From NCBI GenBank assembly GCA_033762255.1, contig JANRLT010000067.1:23716-87715 (forward strand): a stretch of 64,000 nucleotides of DNA, read 5' to 3'. Positions within the stretch are counted from its first letter, which is position 1; each line of letters starts with the position of its first letter. Positions 59,401-64,000 of the stretch are shown piece by piece. The notes beneath the pieces were generated by a model. The model made no database searches. It was not told the origin of the DNA and saw nothing but the letters and a program-made list of their open reading frames with translations. The DNA is from Pirellulales bacterium (GTDB lineage Bacteria; Planctomycetota; Planctomycetia; Pirellulales; JALHPA01). A program made the translations under genes and the position numbers.

Positions 59401-61455
59401 AGCGGCGGAGAGCGCACCGCCGCGGTCGAACGTTTTTTGAGTCTGTTTGGCTTTTTACCCGCCACGGACGCGGCCCGTGAACAATTATTGGCCTACCTGG
59501 GAAGCGAATCCCCCTTACGGTCGGAAGCTTTATTAAAAGAACTGGAAAACTCCGCCGATCCCGCCATACGCCGTCGGGCTCTCGCCCGCTTGGCCGCCTT
59601 GTATCATGGCGGCGGGCGCTTGCCCGAAGCCGCCCGCTATTATCGCATCTTGCGCGACGAATGCGGCGACCAAATCTGCCTGGAAAATCAAACCGGTTTG
59701 CAATGGTACCAATCCGTGCCGGAGGATAGCCCCCTGGGAAAAATCCTGCGCGCCGGCACCTCGTGGAATAACGGCCTGGTTACCGCCAGTTTTGATAAAT
59801 CATCCGGAAGTAACATCAACCGCATTCGCGGAAATCAACCGGCATTGGTCCGCCTGGAAGTTACGGCCAGCGAGGGAACAACCGCCGATCAGCTTCAGAT
59901 CATGTATGATTCCAACAACGCCATGTTGATGGTCCGTGACCAAGAGGGACGAACCTTGCGTCAAGTCCCGCTCAATAATGACGGCACGTTGAATTTTGGT
60001 TTTAATCCCCAGACGTGCTCCGTCATGCTGCAAAATCACTTGTTGATCCTGAACCTGGGCTGGAAAATCGTGGCGATTGACCTGTTGGGCGAACTTCGCC
60101 GCGAAAAACCATTCCTCTGGCATTACGATTTTGTCGATCCGCAGCAAATGCAGGCGATGAATCAATATGGCAATGGACCGGTCTCAACCACGGGGGTGAA
60201 TGAATGGGGCCTGCTCCGGCGGGGTTATATCAACCCCAACACCAAGGAACCCTTTGGCACCGTGGCGCTCTGTGGCAGCCGGGGGGTGGCCGTGTTGCGC
60301 CACCGCGAACTGAGTCTGCTGCATCCCCAGACCGGCGAAGCCTTGTGGACGCGGCGCAACCTGGCCGGCGACCAGGTGCTGTACGGCGACCACGAATTGC
60401 TCTTTTTAGTCAATAAAGCGGGCAAGCAAGCCCAGGTCTATCGCACGCTGGATGGCAAACTGTTGGGCGAGCGGGACCTGCCCCCCCGCGACCGGATCCT
60501 GGCCGCCGCCGGGCGTAAACTGGTGTCGTGGGACGCGCAACCCGCCGGGCATGAACTATCGCTGGTCGATGCGCATAGCGGCGAAAAAACCCTTTTGGGA
60601 AAATTCAGCCTCAGTAAGCTGAATGGCACCACTCGTTTATTCTTGCCGGATGGCCAGACCCTGATCGTCGCCACCCAGGATGACCAAGTCGGGTTTGGCC
60701 GGTTCGAGGGGTATTCCTTAATTGATGGTCGGCGGCTGTTTAGCACGCGGTTTATTATCGAGGGACGGATCAAGTCCGAGGGGAAACTGAAAGGGGCGCG
60801 GCTGTTGGCCGATTCGCAACGCTATTATTTATTTGTTCAAAGCGCGAATTTCCAGCGGGATACCTCGGGCAATGTGTACACCATGGCCATGCATGACGGC
60901 AGTGGAGCCACCGATCTGTGGAATGGCCAGGTTCACGCCTTTGACCGGAAATCGGGCGGAGCGCTTTGGCCGACACCGGTCAATCTGCGGCAAAACACCC
61001 TTTGGACGGGCCAGCCGACGGAACTGCCGGTGCTCGTCTTTGTCCGCGGCGTCCAACGTCAAAAAAACCGCAACCAGCAAACGCTGTCCATCACCTGTAT
61101 TGATAAGCAGACGGGGAGGTTGATTTATCTTAACGATGAAATCCGCGCGCCCATTTATGGCTATGACATCCAGGCCGAGCCTGAAAATCAACTGGTCAAA
61201 ATTATCGCGCCCGATGAAAATGGCAATAGCGTGGGAACGGTGATCAAGCTGCAGTACACCACCCAGGCCCGCCCGCCGGAACCGCCGTATCAGGCGGGGT
61301 TGGCGGTGACGGGAAGCGCGCTGGACCGGTCAAAATCGCTCGGCCCGCTGGTGCGGGGACTAAATCGGACCATCCAACCGCAAGAAGAGGATAGTCCTTT
61401 TGATGACGATAAGCCCAAGTCAGTACCCGCAGAAGTCCAACCCGGCGATCCCTAA
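56497..61455 (+). CDS. Giant exported protein with two PQQ-type propeller regions
   Basis: A 1652-residue protein with a signal-like start (about residues 1-50, IGFSLCCLLSVALPPLYAQP). A TPR-like helical part follows to about 250 (LIEQENYADGLEGLDRLLGE). The first PQQ/BamB-like propeller spans about 285-770, with blades such as IVAVDFDTGKLSWYV, LLALQATTGKLLWQQELILL and LICLDLTTGTVVWEKP. A second helical region covers about 780-1080. A beta-sandwich-like part (about 1095-1180) leads into a second propeller (about 1185-1620; LLHPQTGEALWTRRNLAGD; VHAFDRKSGGALWPTPVNL). No PQQ dehydrogenase active site is seen. It lies just upstream of MoxR-DUF58-BatA genes and may be an envelope scaffold. Confidence 0.84.
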   Translation: MFIAIKFQLIAVISRFLAYRPVFFGLGAPRAGIGFSLCCLLSVALPPLYAQPVGGLIQARETGDGEKLGVFPYDRNLTNLFDKCKKLIEQENYADGLEGLDRLLGEEKDSALKPVKGQEKYQSLKTEVLNLIGGLSPAGMAEYQLQFGAVAEKHLKEALLNGDTSKLEFVVRRYFHTPAGYQAAYLLARRHMDQGRPLAAALLCKRLLAAPAAATQLNPQLSVLAATAWHRSGVEDESVKLLEGIPPPRAGDFPNQVPSWSASAAGIQQWLKNHGGPISQLASLTPREWIMFRGNPGRNASMAGGAPLLNPRWHTSIVTDPQMSLALYEDRRNYLNQGLPAIPALQALAIGKQIIYRTPSRLQPIVAVDFDTGKLSWYVGQSTVLGGGSGFKRDNQSARAGLNERSWSNLNNGGLSSDSQRIFFVEDDPSSGNEQLAQAQMFRMNPFIARRGWMNSGEVSYAPGANRLFACDIPTQGKLQWVVGGTDSETEPRLANVVFLGPPLPLQGTLYVLAEIKQSICLLALQATTGKLLWQQELILLNEEVNALSLGWRRTVGLTPSYAEGLLLCPTGTGGLVAVDLTNRTMSWAFLKQNTNSSADFNQQIMQGAMYGNGGGMLPGSAWTESTAVVAGNKVILTSSELEKLICLDLTTGTVVWEKPRGRGLYVGGIVQDQVIVIGRQEVTAFKLADGQLAWPSDIKLPGNAVPTGRGFISQADYFLPLSSSEVVCLDLVKGEVKSRSRSSTGTIPGNLICHRGHVLSLNIDRLEKYAQADLLRAQVREILAREPSNWQALAWRGEIALDDGDLAGAMKDLRLAWDQVQALARTENSQGGGTEQLRYEGESDHLRGLLFMATAEAIRSDYGGKFDLLADLQKLIGTPAEKSNYLRIAAEGQERRQDWEQAFAAYLELADLQTAESEREEIDLSYDVHRGLWIQARLQELWQKLTPAIQNEWNGRIATRWQRALSSSGGERTAAVERFLSLFGFLPATDAAREQLLAYLGSESPLRSEALLKELENSADPAIRRRALARLAALYHGGGRLPEAARYYRILRDECGDQICLENQTGLQWYQSVPEDSPLGKILRAGTSWNNGLVTASFDKSSGSNINRIRGNQPALVRLEVTASEGTTADQLQIMYDSNNAMLMVRDQEGRTLRQVPLNNDGTLNFGFNPQTCSVMLQNHLLILNLGWKIVAIDLLGELRREKPFLWHYDFVDPQQMQAMNQYGNGPVSTTGVNEWGLLRRGYINPNTKEPFGTVALCGSRGVAVLRHRELSLLHPQTGEALWTRRNLAGDQVLYGDHELLFLVNKAGKQAQVYRTLDGKLLGERDLPPRDRILAAAGRKLVSWDAQPAGHELSLVDAHSGEKTLLGKFSLSKLNGTTRLFLPDGQTLIVATQDDQVGFGRFEGYSLIDGRRLFSTRFIIEGRIKSEGKLKGARLLADSQRYYLFVQSANFQRDTSGNVYTMAMHDGSGATDLWNGQVHAFDRKSGGALWPTPVNLRQNTLWTGQPTELPVLVFVRGVQRQKNRNQQTLSITCIDKQTGRLIYLNDEIRAPIYGYDIQAEPENQLVKIIAPDENGNSVGTVIKLQYTTQARPPEPPYQAGLAVTGSALDRSKSLGPLVRGLNRTIQPQEEDSPFDDDKPKSVPAEVQPGDP

Positions 61456-61595
61456 TCGGGTTTGCTGACCTCGTTTGACTCTGTTAACCGAGCTTGGGTC
61501 TTCCCGACGGGTCAATGCGACCTACCATTTACTATCCCTCCCTTTGACAAACCACCCTTTTTTTGCTTGGGGTATGCCACTTTTGAGGAACCATC

Positions 61596-62648
61596 ATGCC
61601 TGAACCTTCCGGGGAAATCGATTCCCACGCCATTCGTAAGCTGACCGAGGCCCGCGAGAAAATTCGCGAACAACTCTCGCAGGTGATCGTCGGTCAGAGC
61701 CAGGTTATTGACGAACTGTTGATCAGCCTGTTTAGCCGTTCGCACTGCCTGCTCGAGGGGGTTCCCGGTCTGGCCAAGACATTGCTCATTAGCACCCTGG
61801 CGCGGGCGCTCAATTTGTCGTTTAGCCGGATTCAATTTACTCCCGACTTGATGCCCGCCGACATCACCGGCACGGACATTCTAGAAGAAAACAAAATTAC
61901 CGGCGCGCGGGAGTTTCGCTTTCTCGAAGGGCCGCTCTTTTCCAACGTGGTCCTGGCGGACGAAATCAACCGCACCCCGCCCAAGACGCAGGCGGCCTTG
62001 CTCGAGGCGATGCAGGAGCGGCAGGTATCCGTGGGGCGCGTGCGGCACAAGCTGGCCGATCCGTTCTTTGTGCTGGCCACGCAAAATCCGATCGAGCAGG
62101 AAGGGACGTATCCCCTGCCCGAGGCGCAGCAAGACCGCTTTATGTTCAAGGTGTTTGTCAATTACCCCAGCTTTGGCGAAGAGTTTGAAATCGCCCGCCG
62201 GACGACGGCGCTCATGGATGACCACATTGTGCCGGTGCTGTCGGCGGAGGAAATTCTCTCCTTGCAGCGGACCGTGCGGCAGGTGCCGGTCAGCGACCAT
62301 GTCATTCGTTACACGTTGTCGCTGGTGCGGCAGACGCGCATCGGCCAGGCGGGCGTGCCGGAATTTGTCGGCGACCAGGTCAGTTGGGGGGCCGGCCCGC
62401 GGGCGGTCCAATTTTTGATCCTGGGGGGCAAGGCCCGCGCGCTCTTGAACGGGCGGACGCATGTCTCGACCGAGGATATCGCGGCCCTGGCCAAGCCGGT
62501 GCTGCGGCACCGCCTGACCGTGAACTTTGCCGCCGAAAGCGAAGGCGTGAACGCCGACAAAATTATCGAAAAACTCATTGAACTGACACCCGCCAAAGAG
62601 GACGACCTGACCCGTGATCCCCGCTTCCAAAAGATTTTTGCATCCTGA
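61596..62648 (+). CDS. MoxR-family AAA+ ATPase
   Basis: A 350-residue AAA+ ATPase. Walker A is GVPGLAKT (about residues 50-57), and Walker B plus sensor are [20 protein letters not shown], then [10 protein letters not shown]. Sensor 1 is [20 protein letters not shown] with DRFMFK following, and the lid domain has the conserved [20 protein letters not shown]. MoxR ATPases act as chaperones for metalloprotein or vWA complexes. The DUF58 and BatA-like genes follow directly. It starts at ATG 61596 and overlaps the next gene by 35 bases. Confidence 0.93.
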   Translation: MPEPSGEIDSHAIRKLTEAREKIREQLSQVIVGQSQVIDELLISLFSRSHCLLEGVPGLAKTLLISTLARALNLSFSRIQFTPDLMPADITGTDILEENKITGAREFRFLEGPLFSNVVLADEINRTPPKTQAALLEAMQERQVSVGRVRHKLADPFFVLATQNPIEQEGTYPLPEAQQDRFMFKVFVNYPSFGEEFEIARRTTALMDDHIVPVLSAEEILSLQRTVRQVPVSDHVIRYTLSLVRQTRIGQAGVPEFVGDQVSWGAGPRAVQFLILGGKARALLNGRTHVSTEDIAALAKPVLRHRLTVNFAAESEGVNADKIIEKLIELTPAKEDDLTRDPRFQKIFAS

Positions 62649-63519
62649 GTCGATCAAACGGATCGGCCGCATGGAGTTGCGCGCGCGGTACATTGTCGAA
62701 GGCTTTTTGTCGGGAATGCACCGCAGTCCCTACTTTGGCCAGTCCGTCGAGTTCTTGCAGCATCGCGAATACCACAAAGGGGACGAGTTGCGGCATATCG
62801 ACTGGAAAGTCTGGGCCAAGCAGGACAAGTACTTTATCAAGCAATACGAGGCCGAAACCAACATGCGGGTGACGCTGCTCGTAGATGTGTCCAAGAGCAT
62901 GACCTACGGCCGGGGCCATTTGAACAAGTACGATTACGCCTGCACGGCGGCGACCAGCCTGGCGTATCTGGTGCTGCGGCAGCAGGACGCGGCATCGTGC
63001 ATCGCCTTTGCCGATTCGGTTCGCGGGCAGGTCCCCATGCGCAGCAAGCGGGACCATCTGTTTTCCATCATGCAAATCCTGGAAAACAGCTCCCCGCGGG
63101 AAAAGACCGACCTGTTTCATATCCTGCGCAATTGCGCCGAACTAACCCCCCGCCGCGGCATGATGATCCTCATTTCCGACTTGCTGACCGAGCGGCCGGG
63201 ACTGTTTAAGGGGCTAAAACTGCTGCGGCAGCGTGGGCACGATGTCATGGTCCTGCATCTGCTGGATGATGACGAGTTGGATTTTCCCTTTAACGGACCG
63301 TCTAGGTTCGAGGGATTGGAGACCGATGACCGGCTGACGTGCAACCCCCGCGCGTTGCGCCAAGGGTACCTGGACGCGCTGCAGGCCTACTTGGATGAAG
63401 TTCGCGTGGGCTGCGTGCGCAACACCTGTGATTATCAACTCATTCGCACTAGCGACCCCTTGGACGCCGCGTTGGCCACCTACCTGAGCAACCGCCTAGG
63501 AATGCACCATCATAATTAG
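62614..63519 (+). CDS. DUF58 protein with vWA-like fold
   Basis: A 301-residue DUF58 protein. [20 protein letters not shown] (residues about 7-26) is the family N-terminus. It is followed by the signature [20 protein letters not shown] with [16 protein letters not shown], and a vWA-type MIDAS start [14 protein letters not shown]. This is the usual partner of MoxR. GTG 62614 is chosen because it includes the full family N-terminus; it lies within the end of the MoxR gene, implying coupling. A GTGGATAGTG-rich spacer with partial inverse complement follows. Confidence 0.9.
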   Translation: MIPASKRFLHPESIKRIGRMELRARYIVEGFLSGMHRSPYFGQSVEFLQHREYHKGDELRHIDWKVWAKQDKYFIKQYEAETNMRVTLLVDVSKSMTYGRGHLNKYDYACTAATSLAYLVLRQQDAASCIAFADSVRGQVPMRSKRDHLFSIMQILENSSPREKTDLFHILRNCAELTPRRGMMILISDLLTERPGLFKGLKLLRQRGHDVMVLHLLDDDELDFPFNGPSRFEGLETDDRLTCNPRALRQGYLDALQAYLDEVRVGCVRNTCDYQLIRTSDPLDAALATYLSNRLGMHHHN

Positions 63520-63633
63520 TGGATAGTGAAGAGTGGATAGTGATGTGTTAAGAGTGTGTATGAACTTTTATAACTAACTACCCACCGTCCACCACCCACT
63601 ATTCACCAACCACCACCCACCAACCACCACCCT
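63520..63633 (+). repeat. Low-complexity spacer before the BatA-like gene
   Basis: GTGGATAGTG units (63522-63545) are partly inverse to the CCACTATTCACC tract further on (63594-63609). CCACC-rich text then runs to ATG 63634. No Shine-Dalgarno sequence is present. It resembles the leaders in the BMC operon. Confidence 0.65.
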
Positions 63634-64000
63634 ATGGATTTCCTCTTTTCCAATCTGCTGTACATCGGATTGCCCCTGATGTCGCTCCCCATCTTGATCC
63701 ATTTGATCAATATGATGCGGCACCAGCGCATTGAATGGGCGGCGATGGAATTTCTCTTGGCCAGCCAAAAGAAAAATCGGACCTGGGTGTTGATCAAACA
63801 GTTATTACTGTTGCTCATGCGGATGGCGGCGGTGGCGGGGATCGCGTTCATGGTCGCGCAGCCGCTGTTAAAGGATCGCCTGGGGCGGTATTTTGGAGGC
63901 GGACGGGTCCATCATATCGTGCTGCTGGACGACAGCTTTTCGATGGCCGACGCCTGGGGCAACACCACGGCCTTTGAGGAAGCGAAAAAAACCGTCAAAG
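63634..64000 (+). CDS. BatA-like membrane protein, partial at the right edge
   Basis: The first 122 residues of an aerotolerance-regulator-type protein, open at the window end. Two N-terminal hydrophobic segments, LYIGLPLMSLPILIHLINMM (about 9-28) and LLLLLMRMAAVAGIAFMVAQ (about 57-76), surround the conserved RHQRIEWAAMEFLLASQKKN. A vWA start follows (HIVLLDDSFSMADAWG), where DDSFSM is the MIDAS-like motif. It belongs to the MoxR-DUF58-BatA cluster. Confidence 0.85.
   Translation, partial: MDFLFSNLLYIGLPLMSLPILIHLINMMRHQRIEWAAMEFLLASQKKNRTWVLIKQLLLLLMRMAAVAGIAFMVAQPLLKDRLGRYFGGGRVHHIVLLDDSFSMADAWGNTTAFEEAKKTVK

Noticed and set aside
34131..61455. PQQ-dependent alcohol dehydrogenases
   Set aside because: The two giant proteins have propeller blades, but I see no catalytic Asp/Glu-Ca site, Cys-Cys disulfide motif or PQQ synthesis genes.
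61881..63120. Long minus-strand frames across MoxR and DUF58
   Set aside because: Both + strand genes have full family motifs; the antisense frames are shadows.
1..64000. tRNA, rRNA, transposase, integrase or defence-system genes
   Set aside because: No sequence or motif for any of these was found on either strand.

Overview
The window looks like a chromosomal segment of a planctomycete, most likely in or near the Pirellulales. This rests on recognised families: two DUF1549/DUF1553 plus DUF1501 pairs (one with planctomycete cytochrome c domains), very large membrane-anchored PQQ-propeller proteins, an N-terminal 'LIELLENKLP' regulator domain next to an ECF sigma factor, a MoxR-DUF58-BatA cluster, a Lys/Pro-tailed HU protein, an MfnB (DUF556) protein and a complete planctomycete-type bacterial microcompartment (BMC) locus. 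No rRNA, tRNA, CRISPR array, transposase or phage gene was seen.

Layout. 1-8.3 kb: mixed housekeeping and hypothetical genes (a cut-off gene, a sugar-nucleotide epimerase, a TPR protein, a PHA-system-like protein, MfnB with a coupled membrane protein, RNase D). 8.4-14 kb: a cytochrome c/DUF1549/DUF1553 protein and its DUF1501 partner, ending in a strong terminator. 14-16.5 kb: an LRR protein, a GNAT acetyltransferase and PurN. 16.8-27.8 kb: the BMC locus, all on the + strand: DeoR regulator, PduL, two BMC-H, acetate kinase, BMC-P, CoA-acylating aldehyde dehydrogenase, BMC-P, an unrecognised protein with a weak RpiB-like C-terminus, BMC-P, class II aldolase, lactate/malate dehydrogenase and an aldolase-like TIM-barrel protein with a Cys/His tail. 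27.8-34.1 kb: a secreted Gfo/Idh/MocA oxidoreductase, then a TolC-type protein divergent from a VTC-DUF4956-HlyD operon. 34.1-39.4 kb: an ECF sigma factor coupled to a 1581-residue membrane-anchored PQQ protein. 39.6-46.9 kb: a zinc-ribbon membrane protein, a second DUF1501/DUF1549 pair, a DUF4013-like membrane protein and a DUF1080 protein. 47-55.2 kb: five co-directional envelope genes. 55.4-64 kb: an HU-like protein, a 1652-residue PQQ protein and MoxR-DUF58-BatA, the last cut by the window end.

How the genes work together. By analogy with the characterised planctomycete BMC for L-fucose and L-rhamnose breakdown, the class II aldolase would split the sugar-1-phosphate into DHAP and L-lactaldehyde. 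The aldehyde dehydrogenase would make lactyl-CoA, PduL the acyl phosphate and the kinase lactate plus ATP, with the LDH/MDH-like enzyme recycling NAD. Helical tails on the core enzymes, and on the unrecognised 224-residue protein, look like encapsulation peptides.

Non-coding DNA. Intergenic spaces carry several families of short dispersed palindromes and low-complexity tracts. Several BMC genes start directly after G-poor CCACC/CTCCA-rich leaders with no Shine-Dalgarno sequence.
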